Source: Scytalidium lignicola (lineage: Eukaryota; Ascomycota; Leotiomycetes). Taken from it: a DNA stretch of 64,000 nt. The translations under genes were made by a program, and so were the position numbers. The stretch is from assembly GCA_002812745.2 (NCBI GenBank), contig NCSJ02000108.1, positions 62,001 to 126,000 of the forward strand, given 5' to 3'. Shown here piece after piece: positions 1-11,937 of the stretch. The first letter of the stretch is position 1. Each line of letters starts with the position of its first letter. Below the pieces are notes generated by a model. The model did not search any database. It saw only the letters and a list, made by a program, of their open reading frames with translations, and was not told where the DNA came from.

Positions 1-1498
1 TGCCTTGAGGCTGCATGATTTAGGCCCCGAAGTGGAGCAAGCAGGTCCGCGGCTACTGAATTATTGTGGAAACGTGCCTTAGATGATGATGGTATCGCCA
101 CCACAGCTCGGTGCTGGATCGCGAAGACGTTTGAGGCCGGATTGCCGCATTGGGGAATCCGCGAGCAAGATACGCAGCTGCCAGATCGGATCGACACCAA
201 CACGCACAGGAGAAGGTTCGCTGCTAGTTGGTAGTGCCCTGCTCTTGCCCTGCTCCCGACGCCATGGGGAGCGGACTCCGCACACTCCACGGACCAAATG
301 AGCACAATGCACGCTGTGGAATACAGGAATCGGCAGTTCCTGGCAGTGAATCTCGGAGGTAGGCATCGATATCTTCTTCATGTTGTACGGAAATGTTTCC
401 ATGTCCCACATAGAGTGGGACCTTCAATGGCTCTCGTAAACCCAGCCCCGTAAACAGAATATGCCACCTCGTCTTGATTCGTTGGACGTCTGCTCTAGGG
501 ATAAAATCAATGAGATAATTTAATCATACTTCAAGCATTGGTCCTCGTGGCTACACGAGCCCAATGTTGTGTCAGCTCTCGGTGCATCTCCGATAATCAT
601 GGTTCGTATGTCAAGCATTCCCCGCCGATGATCTTCCACCTGTCTGGCTATGGAGAAGCCCAACGAAACCGCTGCATTGTGCGTTCTCTCCCCTAGAATG
701 CGCCACGGTTACACCTCCAGGTGACCGTTTCCCCACTCTATCCTTCATTATTCCGCCCATCGCCTGCTCCCTGCTTGGCTTACCAGGAGTTCCTCACCAG
801 TAAGTCTCTGCACGCTGTTGCGCAGAAGATGGTCTCTCTTTCCGTCAGGTATTCGTTCTTGGAAGTTATCACAGGGTTCTGCAGAGTTAACAACAAGCTC
901 ACGTGAAGACCATGCCCCAGGTTGTTGTCTGATAATTCTCCACCGAGAGGACTCTTGAGGCGGTGGGTGAAAGTGCGAGAAGGCGTAGCTGTTTTGCGGA
1001 TATGAGACTTGTTTTGGTTCTATGCCAGATATGCTTGTACAAGATTTATTCATAGAATTCATGTTCACTTGCTACTGTACATAATTAAGTGTGCCATCCA
1101 TTAAGTCTGGTTTTTCAAGAATAAATATATTTATGACGACAGATTTGTACTGTAGCTCTGCCAGCCTTGATGTCACGAGGAAAAGCTCCGACCTCCTAAT
1201 GCCTTAAGTGCGCACTCGGAGTTCCCAAGAGAGCATCCGGAGGCCACTAAAAGAGTCTATTATTACTACATTCAGATTGGCTCCTACATACTTTCCAATT
1301 AATAAACGACGGAAGGAATATTTCTAGAATCTAGGCCCTGTCACCCACTAGAGACCCTTGCAACACAAATACCCTCCGTACATGGCATAGCTCATAGAGT
1401 AAACCCCACCATTGTACAACTTGCAAGGGAGCAGCAGCTCTCCGGAGATCTTTGAATTCTCCAGGTGCTTCTCTTCCCGATGTGTGTGACATTCTGCC
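1..1498. other. Left edge, no supported gene
   Basis: A frame open from base 2 to a TAG at 80-82 could be the last 26 codons of a plus-strand gene starting outside the window, but nothing in it is recognisable. The short ORFs at 79-427 and 748-1068 show no domain and no splice structure. The rest is probably the upstream region of the zinc-cluster gene beginning at 1499. Confidence 0.4.
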
Positions 1499-3536
1499 AT
1501 GATGGATGGCGCAGCTGGTATCTCAAAGGCTAGAGCTTGTATGTTCCTCCAGTTTGCCTACCATAGTTGAGTTAGAAGATGGCATAATTAACTCTACTAT
1601 GTATAATAGGTATCGAATGTAAAAAGCACAAGGTTAAATGCGAGAAGAGGCCTGGAGAATCTGCGTGCACAAGATGTCGGAGGCATAATTACAAGTGTGC
1701 CAGCAATAACCAACTCCAGACATTCATAGAGGAGGATTCAAGGTTAGTATTTCCAAATTCATTTATCTACTTCCCTCATTAAATTCGGCCAGCTAATACA
1801 GCTCTGCAGTTGGAAGAGGGCTGCGACGGCAAAGACTGCGCAGCTCCAAGCTGCAATAGTTGACCTCCTTCGACACAAAAATTGCCAACATTTATCCAAC
1901 CCCTCTTCCATCGCTCAAATATCTCCTTTTGACCCCGAGTTTTCATTATGTCCTCGCGCCGAAACAGCAACCATGTCGATGACCCCGGAGAATTCGCTTG
2001 ATCCAGAGGCCGAGCTTGAGCCAGAGCTGATTTCATCTCCAATGTATAGCCTATTCGAAGTCACAAAGCTGCGTGATTTACGCAGCAGCCCACCAACTCA
2101 ACCGCCAGTAGTGAATGGAGCAGAAGATGACCTTATTTCTCGTGGATTAATCTCCCTTAAAGAGGCCGAATATCTTTTTGCATTCTTCAGTCGGAAGATG
2201 AATCATTTCCTGTGCGGTGGTATTGCCTTAGCCCATTCTGATCTAGAATCTGTCAGAGAATCATCATCTCTGCTCTTAACATCCATATTGGCCATTGCTG
2301 CCCTTCACATGCCCGGAAGGAGCGACACTTTCGATATCTGTTATTCTGCCTTTATCACAGTTCTCTCTAATTCTCTATTCAATCGATACCACACTTTGGA
2401 TGAAATCCGGGGTCTTGCTATAGGTGCATTCTGGCTGTCAGACCTAAGCTGGATGCTATCCGGCCATGCGGTAAGGATCGCTACGGAGATGGGTCTCCAT
2501 CAAAGCCTGCAGAAGCTGTTTCGTGGGAAGCATGACCAATTCCAGCGTGCACAACTGTGGTACCTCCTATATGTGTGTGACCACCATTTCAGTATCGCGT
2601 ATAGCCGACCTCCTGTTACCCACGAGAGTGAAGGGATCATAAATTATGAAGGTTTTCTGCAACATCCATCGGCTGGACCCGGAGATGTCATGCTTATCGC
2701 TCAGGTTGCACTTTCTTTAAGTCTCTCGAATGCCTACCATCGATTCGGGTCTGATTCGGAAGAAGCCTTAAAGGAAAGTGACTTCCGTCTTCTTAGGGGG
2801 TTTGATGTCGAGATCGAGACTTGGAGGATGAAGTGGGAGTCTGAATCAGGTATGTTAGTCCTTCTATCCTGTCTCTCACAGAATGGTACTCAACTACCCT
2901 CCAGAGGACAATGCATATATCGGGTCCTACCCCTCTAAAGCCATTGTATTACATTATTACTTCGCCAAGTTCCAGTTAAACTCTCTTTCACTCCGCGCAG
3001 TTGCATGCGATACGAACCTGTCGACAGATCGAAGGGAAGCAGCGAACATTGCGATATCCTCAGCTATAGCAACCTTGAATATGGTTCTATACGAGCCAGA
3101 TATTCGCGCCGCGCTTGTTGGAGTGCCTCTGTTTACCCATACGATGGTAGCATTCTCGGCCGTCTTCCTGCTCAAGGTCGCTGGGAAATGGAGTTCGGCA
3201 TCGCTGAATATCGACCGACGTCAGGTTGTTGGTCTCGTACAGAATATTGTGGATGTCATGTCTGGAGTCAAGGCTTCTGATAAGCATTTAACGCATCATA
3301 TCACCAACGGGCTCAAGAAGGTGTTAGCAAAATTCAAATCAACAGAAATGGGAGGACAGCCACAGGCCATTCCTATAATGAATGGAATACCAACGGCAGA
3401 GAATGAAGGCTTACCTCAAGTGCCAGTATGGAACGCCTTTGAAACGTTTGCGATGGACTTTCCCGATACCTGGAATGAATTTCCGACGTCGCTCGACTTC
3501 TTTCCAGTATCTTTCTCCGAGGATAGTAGTAAATAG
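1499..3536 (+). CDS. Zn2Cys6 transcription factor, putative regulator of the tetrulose cluster
   Basis: Nuclear zinc-cluster activator of about 614 residues in four exons: 1499-1538, 1610-1742, 1810-2849 and 2905-3536, with introns of 71, 67 and 55 bp. The first intron splits the first zinc-ligand codon. Joining the exons gives a perfect binuclear cluster with Cys at 14, 17, 24, 33, 36 and 43, followed by a short basic and helical linker that could dimerise. The middle region has the typical fungal_trans run around residues 240-270 (LWYLLYVCDHHF then SRPP). Known for the family: these proteins bind paired CGG triplets. Inference: because it lies directly beside isomerase and kinase genes, it probably controls them, as EUF1 does in the Yarrowia erythritol cluster; I cannot show orthology. 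The start is the first ATG upstream of the zinc cluster; the second ATG is adjacent. Confidence 0.85.
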
Positions 3537-3780
3537 AAGAGGAGAACCGTGTATAAACCAGACCGCGCTGTGATTTCTTACTTGTAGGCTTCTTCTGGTG
3601 AATCAAGCCGGTACAAACATGATATACATGTAGGGCGATCTTGCTATGATGTCCCGGTGTGTGTAATTGATCTTGGTGGAAACTTGCTAAAAGTGCTTTC
3701 TTCATAACCAAGACTTATCAAAGCTGGCTGTCGGATGCCAGGGCTGTTGCTGAGTCAGGGGAGAATCGTGTTACGTTGCT

Positions 3781-3793
3781 CGGCGCAAGGCCG
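3781..3793. promoter_or_regulatory. CGG-N7-CCG site upstream of the isomerase gene
   Basis: Inverted CGG triplets separated by seven bases lie 193 bp upstream of the first possible ATG of the triose-phosphate-isomerase-like gene. Zn2Cys6 dimers commonly bind such half-sites. The same spacing occurs in the divergent promoter at 5450-5462. Function is inferred. Confidence 0.45.
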
Positions 3794-3973
3794 GGAGTGA
3801 TGTGGAGCTGCGAGATGTGCAGTCGCAGAAGCTCCGAGGGCAGGGGCGGCGGGGTTTATCCAGCAAATTTTGTGCAACTACCATAGCTATAGCATCGAAA
3901 AGTCTGCATTTGCATGACCATTATCCTATTCTTGAGTAGACGTACATTTTTGTAAACATTTTGTGACAGTTAA

Positions 3974-4810
3974 TTGAAGGGCGAAATCACTGGTCACATA
4001 CAGCGCGACCACCTCGAGATCGACGTGATTATGACGGGCAAATCGGTACTACAACGGAAGGGAAATGGACCTCGCCGCATCGTGGGTGTAAGTCTAAAGA
4101 TGTACTTCAGCATCGAGGAAACCATCGCATATGTCGAACAACTACAGCAACTGGGGCCTCTTGCCACAGCATGTAACGTCGAGCTCTTTGTCATCCCAGA
4201 CCTTCTCTCTCTACCAATGGTCAGCAATGTTTTGAAGGATGTACCCTCTGTTATATTCGGCGCCCAGGACTGCTTCTGGGAAGATCGAGGTGCCTACACT
4301 GGTGAGGTTTCCCCACGGACGTTAAAGAGTCTTGGGTGTTCATTAGTAGAGCTTGGACATGCAGAACGCAGGAGACTCTTTGGCGAGACTGATGCAGATG
4401 TTCAAAGAAAGGCTGGGGCTGTGGAGCGAAATGGGATGGTGCCTTTGATATGCATCGGCGAGAAAACCCATCAGTCAACTACTCAGGCTGTTGAAGAATG
4501 CCGGGTCCAGATTGAAGCTGCTTTGAAAGCCACAGAGAAAGAGGTCATCTTTGCTTACGAACCTGTATGGGCAATTGGGCAGGCAGAAGCTGCTTCCGCT
4601 GAATATGTTGTTGAAGTGACTAAAGGACTGAGGAAATTATGTCAAGGTCGAGATGTGACGATCATATACGGGGGAAGCGCTGGTCCTGGTACTTTCCAGC
4701 CGATGAGCCAAGGCGTCGATGGGTTGTTCCTGGGCAGGTTTGCCCACGACATAAAAAATGTACATAACATAATCAAAGAGATAGCATCCGCCAACGAAGT
4801 GCAAGGCTAA
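3974..4810 (+). CDS. Triose-phosphate-isomerase-family enzyme, probable tetrulose-phosphate isomerase
   Basis: Intronless TIM-barrel sugar-phosphate isomerase of 278 residues from this ATG, or 259 from the ATG at 4031, which fits the family length (about 250) better. Catalytic residues are present: Lys42 in SLKMY, His129 in ELGHAERR and Glu196 in AYEPVWAIG, plus the phosphate-binding IIYGGSAGP loop near the C-terminus. The Asn that normally sits two residues before the catalytic Lys (NxK) is Ser here. That deviation and the neighbours suggest a paralogue specialised for L-erythrulose-1-phosphate (role of EYI-type or EryH/LerI proteins) rather than the housekeeping glycolytic enzyme. Cytosolic, no targeting signal seen. 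It lies about 440 bp downstream of the regulator on the same strand and 29 bp from the convergent RpiB gene. The family call is firm; the substrate is inferred from context. Confidence 0.88.
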   Translation: MKGEITGHIQRDHLEIDVIMTGKSVLQRKGNGPRRIVGVSLKMYFSIEETIAYVEQLQQLGPLATACNVELFVIPDLLSLPMVSNVLKDVPSVIFGAQDCFWEDRGAYTGEVSPRTLKSLGCSLVELGHAERRRLFGETDADVQRKAGAVERNGMVPLICIGEKTHQSTTQAVEECRVQIEAALKATEKEVIFAYEPVWAIGQAEAASAEYVVEVTKGLRKLCQGRDVTIIYGGSAGPGTFQPMSQGVDGLFLGRFAHDIKNVHNIIKEIASANEVQG

Positions 4811-4839
4811 TAAAACGTTTTCTCTCTTTCTATTATGGT

Positions 4840-5316
4840 CTAGACTTTTATGCCCTCATATTCACTGATTGCCCTAACCTTGGCCGCCGACGCCGACTTG
4901 TCGTCAAACTCATAGCCCAACCACTCTATTGCCAGCTTCTTTGCGACCTCAATGCCAACAACTTTTTGCCCGAAGCAGAGCACCTGCGCATTGTTGCTCA
5001 ATACGCCTCGTTCAACGGAATAACTATCATGTGCCGTGACTGCGCGTATTCCTGGTACTTTGTTTGCGGTAATGGCAACCCCTAGCCCAGTTCCACAGAC
5101 CAAAAGCCCTCGATCGGCTTTACCATCCTTCACTGCTGTTGCCACATCTACTGCAATATGTGGATATGCCGTGGAAAAATTGCTTTCGTTGACGCCGAAA
5201 TCTAAGACTTTGATTACTCGTGGGTCAGCTTCGAGAGCTGCTTTGAGGGTGTTCTTGTAGTCGAAGCCATTATTGTCGCAGCCAATTGCTACTGTCCAGC
5301 TCTTTCTGGTCTCCAT
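4840..5316 (-). CDS. RpiB/LacAB-family sugar-phosphate isomerase
   Basis: Single-exon gene for a 158-residue ribose-5-phosphate isomerase B family protein. Hallmarks are the N-terminal [10 protein letters not shown] strand-loop (usually GSDHAGFxLK), catalytic Cys74 in VCGTGLG, and the [10 protein letters not shown] and GYEFDD segments. The usual His of the first loop is Asn, so specificity may differ from ribose-5-phosphate. In erythritol pathways an RpiB homologue (EryI; EYI-type in Yarrowia) converts D-erythrulose-4-phosphate to D-erythrose-4-phosphate; that role fits this position between a TIM homologue and a DHA-type kinase. It is convergent with the TIM gene and divergent from the kinase, sharing a 343-bp promoter. 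The family is certain; the physiological substrate is inferred. Confidence 0.9.
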   Translation of the reverse strand: METRKSWTVAIGCDNNGFDYKNTLKAALEADPRVIKVLDFGVNESNFSTAYPHIAVDVATAVKDGKADRGLLVCGTGLGVAITANKVPGIRAVTAHDSYSVERGVLSNNAQVLCFGQKVVGIEVAKKLAIEWLGYEFDDKSASAAKVRAISEYEGIKV

Positions 5317-5449
5317 CTTGAGAGTTTGAATATGGAGGGATATGAAATGATAGTAGAGTGCNTTTTTTTTCTGTCAATCAGAAAGTTAATTGTACCTGTG
5401 CCACATACACAGCCCATATATCCCCCAATCTCTCCTTGTGTTAGACTCT

Positions 5450-5462
5450 CGGAGATTCTCCG
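5450..5462. promoter_or_regulatory. CGG-N7-CCG palindrome in the divergent promoter
   Basis: The sequence TCGGAGATTCTCCGA (5449-5463) is a complete palindrome around a single central base, with CGG and CCG seven bases apart. It lies between the divergently transcribed RpiB-type and kinase genes and is the best candidate operator for the neighbouring Zn2Cys6 protein. A second copy of the same spacing lies upstream of the TIM-like gene. Confidence 0.5.
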
Positions 5463-5659
5463 ATGATCTCGCTCTGCCTCCGCCACCCTCGCAGGACCTC
5501 CGACGCACTCGCTCAGTTGCCGATTCTACAGATCTAGACTCTTTACCGAAGATCTCTTTAGGTTGAGTGAGGGGCTATGTGGGGGTAGCTCAATGGGAAT
5601 ATAGATTTCTATGTTCCTGCACTGCCAGAGGATGTTGACCACCAACGCTCTTTACCATC

Positions 5660-7627
5660 ATGTCCTCTAAGCACTTGTTTCCCAACGCTGACGGCCTTGT
5701 TGCCAAATCACTTCACGGATTAATAAGTTACAACCCATCTCTTGCTCTTATATCCTCCGATAAAGTCGTGTTCAACACAAATCATTCTCGGAATAAAGTC
5801 TCAATAATATCAGGGGGAGGAGGTGGCCATGAGCCTGCTTGGTGCGGATATGTGGGACATAACATGCTGGCAGCTGCGGCATCAGGAGATATATTTGCAA
5901 GCCCAAGTGCACGACAGGTAGAATCTGCTATAAGAAGCGCCCCGTCGGATGTTGGCACGATTTTGGTGATCACCAATTATACAGGCGACTGCTTGCACTT
6001 TGGAATGGCTTGTGAAAAGGTCAACGCTGCTGGCTTCCAAAAGGGGAAGGTTGCTGTATTGACATGTGGAGATGATGTGAGCGTAGGAAAGAGAGGCAAT
6101 GGGCTTGTAGGGAGACGAGGTCTTCCAGGGCAGATCTTGGGTATGTATTTCAGCTCCATACGCCTTTTTTTTTCTTTTAAATCTGTCTAACTATGATAAG
6201 TTTGCAAGGTCCTAGGCGCTGCAGCCGAATCTGGGATGTCGTTTGAGGAGGTGCTGAGCTTAGGCAAAGCATTGAAAGACCAGCTAGCCAGCATTGCGGC
6301 AACTCTAGATCATTGCCATGTCCCTGGTCGGACTGAACATTTCCAATTGAACTCAACTGTTATTGAGATAGGAACAGGTCCTCATAACGAGCCGGTGAGA
6401 AGAAGTACTCCACTGCGCCTCTAACTTGGGTGCTAATGATAACTTCAGGGCCAGATGAAAATATCTCCTCAGCCTTCACCAGAAGAACTCGTTCGATTGC
6501 TTATTCAATACCTAACAGATCAGACGGACTCTGACAGAGCATATGTGACATTCGACGCGGATGATGAAGTTGCGCTTTTAGTTAACAATTTTGGTGGAAT
6601 GTCGATGTTGGAAATGGGCGCCTTGACGTCGGAGTTTTTGAATCAGTTACCATCGCATATCAAACCATTAAGGGTGTATACTGGAATGTTCGAGACATCG
6701 TTAAATGCGCCAGCTTTTGCCTTAACAATATGCAACCTAACCAAATCTTCCAAAGTCTGTGGAATTACGATTTCTAAACTGCTAGAATTCCTTGATGCTA
6801 AAACCGAGACTGCGTGGGAGGCCGTGTCCGGAAATCAAACTCATGGAAATTCCAGAAGCACACAAGTAGTAGAATCACAACTTTCAGGTTTCAAACCTTT
6901 AGATAGTCTAAAAGGACCAAACGGTAAAGAACCCTCCCCCATTAACCTTTACTCCCTCTCTAACTATTTTCAGTCAATCCGGAAAGGTTAGAAGGGGCAT
7001 TACGGACTGCCTGCAACAACATAATCGATGTAGAACCAGACCTCACACGATGGGATACTATCATGGGCGATGGCGACTGCGGAGAGACATTTAAATCTGG
7101 AGCCCTTGGTAAGAATCTATGTATACTACGAAATATGTATCTGTATTTTCTAATTGGTTATAGAACTTCTTAAAGAACTGGACGGTGGTCTAGCTACCTC
7201 TGGTTCCGTTTTCAATGTGCTCTCTGCCATCGCAGAAATCACCGAAACAAAGATGGGCGGAACTCTAGGTGCCATTCTGTCTCTCTTTTTTAATGCTTTG
7301 ATAGTCGAACTTCGCCAGACGGATTCAATCTTTGATGCCCCTGCAGCCGCGTGTAAAACCTTAGAGAGTTATACAGCAGCTCGGGTGGGGCATCGTACAA
7401 TTATGGATGTTATAATTCCTGCGACTGAAACATTGAAGAAGAGTGGGGAGCTAAAGGAAGCTCTAGAGGCGGCTATGAAGGGTGCGGAGAGTACAAGAAC
7501 AGCGAAACCAATGCTAGGGAGGGCAACATACGTTGGGACGAAAGAAGGCATTGAGCTACCTCCAGATCCAGGTGCTTGGGGGGCTATGGTCACATTGAAA
7601 GGGTTGTGCGAAGGTCTCGGAATTTAA
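5660..7627 (+). CDS. Dihydroxyacetone/erythrulose kinase (DAK family)
   Basis: ATP-dependent ketose kinase of about 577 residues in five exons: 5660-6140, 6216-6394, 6449-6923, 6974-7108 and 7164-7627. The N-terminal DhaK domain shows the GGGGGHEP loop, the NYTGDCLHFG motif and a His at about 217 in GPHNEPG, probably the residue that anchors the ketose. The C-terminal DhaL domain carries MGDGDCGET at about 409-417, whose Asp residues bind Mg-ATP, and a TKMGGTLGAI segment. Family members phosphorylate dihydroxyacetone; in polyol clusters the same fold phosphorylates L-erythrulose (EYK1, LerK), the likely role here given the two isomerases beside it. Length is normal. Cytosolic. Exon borders are supported by phase agreement at every junction. 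Confidence 0.9.
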
Positions 7628-9845
7628 TGTAATAATGTGAGATAAATGAGTCCTATCAAGGATGATTATCTTTGATTTCCAGTTTAGATGTCGATAATAC
7701 AAGTTCTTTGTACAAAACTAGATAGTCAGACGAATCTGTGCCAAAGATCAGGATTCTGTATAAAGAGAAGTAGTATTGGTGGTTACTCCATCAGAAATAT
7801 TCTCAACTAGGATTCCAGTTCAGCTTCACTAAAACCTGACAGGGGGGGACAAGTCACCAGGTCAGTTTTGCTACCTCTTGAGCAAATTAGGTGCGCCATA
7901 TGCCTGGCTTGCGTGTTTCTAGAGATCAAGCATACTGATAGAGCTGATTCAGTTAGCCACAGTCGTTCTCAATCAACATGTTACTTGCCTTCCATGATAG
8001 TTCTCTGATTACCATATCCTCTATAATGCCTGTAGATCCCGCATATATGGTCTTCATAAAAACTGAAAACTTTCCCCTCCAATGTCATATTTATAGATAA
8101 GACCTGGCATCCTCTGCGGTCGAAATGCCCTTTGCATATTGTATAGCCAGGTGTAGTCCAAGGACATTTTGGTCTCGATTTCATAGTCCTAGAGATATAC
8201 ATAGTCCATATAAAGTAACCAGACTTCAGAACCGTAATCTATTCCAGAATATTGGTCTAAATAGGAAGAATCCACTGCTTATATAGATAGATGGCCCTTC
8301 TCATGTTGTTCGAACTTACCCATCTGAATTTGAAATTCGAGCGATCTTTTTAAACATTTTATGAGTCTTATCTAGCCTAAGGCTGGTGCAGATTCGCAAA
8401 TCCGGATCTGGTCAAGCCTTGCGAGCCAAAAGCAATTGCTGCAAAGAAGGCTCGAGACACATTAGAAAATAGGTATTTTCATAGCCCATGTAGTTAGAAT
8501 AAAATACCCCGTTGATATGAGATTAGACTTGCAGTAACTCTTAGAGGTATGAGTTTTTCAACTGAAATCAGAATCTTTCCATGTGACACCTTTTTATGCC
8601 TGCCAAACCGTATTCAACTCAAGATTTTATCTGCAGTATTTATTATAGTTCTAAAATTAGCAACAGAGGGAAATTGATTTGAGAGGAACTGCACATGATT
8701 AATTTATGCAACCACTCACCGTCCACTTAAGCAGCTAGATTGAGCAACATTCAATATTTGAGCTTTGGGGCTTTGTTATCGCCTGCACAGAACTCCTCAT
8801 CTGTCTCCCCATTATGTGGGTCACTCTTTGATACTTCCGCAGTTAATGGGCATCATCTAGAAAACGTAAGGGAGTATATACTTGGACACATGCTCAGGTA
8901 TATATGCCGAAGCTCAAGCGAGTATCTCGACATCCTTTTGGTCAAAGATATGGGCAAGGTTTTTGTGTTTCCGTCGTCTGCTTAATACCTACAAGCCGTT
9001 TCTAAGGATTATCATGGCGTTCCGGAGGCAGCTCTCCGTCCATTCATCTCTCATGTTGAGCGCCCCCATCGTGAATGTGCCTCAATACTGACTACATGCG
9101 TAAGTCATAATATATCCTATATTTATATCCGAGCCTTTGGCCTCCCCTTTGCGTGAGGATGCTCCTCGTTTCCGTCCGGAATTAGATGGTCTACTGCTCC
9201 TGTATTGAGTAGTCTAAGGGGTACTTGTGAGAGATCCAGTGTCGCGTGGAGGAGAGGGTTCATAAGGACCCTCATCTCCGCAAAGGCTATCGCATATACA
9301 CAGTCATACGTAATAAGAATGATAGATTTTCTTTTTGCCAAAGGAGAAAGTCAAAATCCGGGGGGACTCTCGTCGCATTATTAGGGGACTTGAGGCTCTG
9401 TGGCTGGAGGCTGAATTCTAGCCCCTATGTGCAAGTCCATTACATTCATTCAGTTATGCATTAAACAGTGTTCAGTAATCACTCACAATTAGTGATAGCC
9501 TAGGCTTATCACTCGGCAACCCTCTGCAATGGTTTTATTCCCCGCAATATGATTAGTGCATATACTTCTCAGCTCTTTATTCTAAAAGAACCAACAATAC
9601 CGAGGCAAGACTTTAGTATTCTCCGGTTAACCAAAAATTGCGTGTTTGTGAGTATTTACTATGGAGAATAAAGTTGTTGTAAGTATTATATAATTACTAT
9701 TCGCAAGTAGTCTTACAGACAACACTTACATGCCAAATTACACAAGTAGAATCCACAAACGCAACAAGAAATATAGGGGCGATCTCTCCTTTCTAAAACA
9801 TCTAAAGTAATATCAACCATTGTTAGCACCTCCATTTTATTCAAC
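7628..9845. other. Long intergenic stretch without a supported gene
   Basis: About 2.2 kb of AT-rich sequence. Short ORFs at 7981-8202 (minus, 73 codons, four Cys) and 8740-9091 (plus) have no recognisable domain and no clear splice partners. It separates the tetrulose module from the next gene. Confidence 0.4.
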
Positions 9846-10910
9846 ATGCTGCCAGATCCAACCGAAGTGCAAATTCCAGAGACATATTCAACTACAGTAG
9901 ACAGTCATGTACGAATTACAAACTACCCCGACTCTGCAACAGGAGTTACGCCAATCATAGTGGTTACCCTCAATCGACCCGATAAGTTCAATGCAATGAC
10001 TCTTGATATGATCAAAATCCTAGAACGCTTTTTTAAAGTGGTAACGTTGGACAACCGTGTCAAAAGCATTGTCTTAACTGGTGCTGGGAAAGCATTTTGT
10101 AGTGGGATTGACCTAAACCTGGATGCCAGTAGCGCAAGCAAGGTTCCAGTTCGTGAAATCAGAGATGTTGGTGGAAGCCTGGCATTAGCTATGTATAACT
10201 GCACCAAGACTGTAATTGTGGCCTACAATGGATTAGCTGTCGGAATAGGCATGACCTCCACTTTGGCTGCTGGAATTAGGTATGTTAGCATTCTACGATA
10301 GTTCATCACTCGAAAAGCCCGGCGATACTAACAGATTCTAGAATTGCAAGTGCCAAATCTGCATTTGGCTTTCCCTTCTCCCGTATCGGACTCACTATGG
10401 AATCTGCCAGCTCATTTTTCCTACCTCGTATGGTTGGCTACAGCAAAGCAACTTATCTACTCTCAACCGGCAAAACTTATCCAGCCGACTCTAAGGTCCT
10501 CGATGGGATATTTGCTGAGATATTAGAAAAACCGGAAGAGGTTCTCCCACGTGCACTTGAGCTTGCGAAAGAGATTTCCGAAGAAGTCAGTACAATGGCG
10601 GTACATTTGAATCGACAACTTATTTGGCGGAATGGAGGTTCAGCCGAGGCAGCGCACTTGGATGACAGTCCACTACTAGCTGACATGTTTGCTGGGCGGT
10701 AAGTTCATTTCTCGATGTAAAATTTACCTTAAATAATTGCTGATAAATACTAGGGATCACCGTGAAGCAAAACGAGCATTTTTCAAACGTGACAAGCCCA
10801 AGTTTGTGGATGAACTAGACAAGAACGCTCCGAGAACTTATCCATGGTGGACGGAAATATCTGTTCAAACCAACTCAAAGCCAGTACATGAGACAAAGTC
10901 AAAGCTTTGA
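9846..10910 (+). CDS. Peroxisomal enoyl-CoA hydratase/isomerase
   Basis: Crotonase-fold enzyme of 315 residues in three exons: 9846-10279, 10342-10698 and 10754-10910. The N-terminal half has VTLNRPDKFNAM and the oxyanion-hole region SIVLTGAGKAFCSGIDL; exon 2 contributes the SAKSAFGFPFSRIGLTME segment typical of delta3-delta2-enoyl-CoA isomerases and peroxisomal hydratases. The last three residues are Ser-Lys-Leu, a canonical PTS1, so it very likely acts in the peroxisomal matrix on fatty acyl-CoA or a related acyl-CoA. The usual hydratase Glu pair is not obvious, so an isomerase (ECI-like) role is somewhat more likely than hydration. No operon-like partner is adjacent. Confidence 0.88.
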
Positions 10911-11937
10911 GAGAAGAGACTGAAATTTGATTTCAGAATGAAGCCCTTCGTTGTAAATAAAAATTTGATTTAATAGTTAAACTTAAGTATTTGAAAACTC
11001 GCCTACTCCGTATGGTGTCTGCAAAACAATAAGAGACAATACTGTCTTTTGCATAAGGCTACGTCCCGCATTCCATCTTTGTAGACCCTTTATAATATGT
11101 AATTTCATTAAGCTAGGATACCTCGTATACCGTATATCACTAGCAAGGAACAGGACTAACGATAAAATCGCTTTCTACGCCACCCAATATCAAGGCTTAG
11201 TGCGGTTGTATTATTATTTACATTCTTCGGGAGGACCTTAGATTCTTATCATCAATCTGTAACAAGTATCGCTACTGCCTTCATGGTGAGAGGAAGTCCT
11301 CTTACATTTGTAGAGCCTTTAGATGCATATGAGTGATGCTCTAAGTTACAGACACTATTTCCCCCTAACTTTCTTCCATTTGCTAGAAAAGGAGCAAATT
11401 TAGTGCACGGAGCTTAGGCTGAGCTGCAAGGCGTCGGACGTTTACGCCAAGCCAATGACGGCCTATGGTCACTCTTTTCTTAATCTCGGATTAAGGGTAT
11501 TGTCTCAGCCTCAAGAATTACCGCTGTGGATCCCCCTTTTATTTACACATCTGCCATACAAAACTGTCCTTCTTGCCGGTCCGTTTTCGTGATGCCTTCA
11601 GCTCTTTATAGAGGGATTGATCAAATATTTCTATTTTTAACCTTGGAGGCTTAATATGAAATGAGATTCAGCGGCAGAGAATATAGGAAACCAGTGTCCT
11701 GCAACGAATTGAACGGCTCATTGGCTCAAACGCACCCTTGTATCTATTTAGTTTTCCGTTCAAAGAAGTTATCATTCGACCCCCTTGACAATATAATAAG
11801 GTTACTGGCAACCACAATTCTTGGAACTGTATATTCTCCAAACGTCGTCGTTCGGTATAGCTGTTTCCATCGTTTTCATCCAGAAGTCTATGAACATTGG
11901 GTTGATTTTAGCAAGCGAGCAAATATAGTTTTGAATT
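10911..11937. other. Intergenic, nothing recognised
   Basis: About 1 kb of AT-rich DNA. An ORF at 11661-11960 (plus) overlaps the start of the next small gene in another frame and has no domain. Confidence 0.4.

Noticed and set aside
79..411. Minus-strand ORF with HSVHCAHLVR, resembling the HxxHC motif of UstYa/DUF3328 proteins
   Set aside because: Only one motif match, no second motif, no membrane segment and no splice partner; likely chance.
8740..9091. Overlapping plus-strand ORFs in the long spacer
   Set aside because: No domain, no intron pair, no relation to neighbours.
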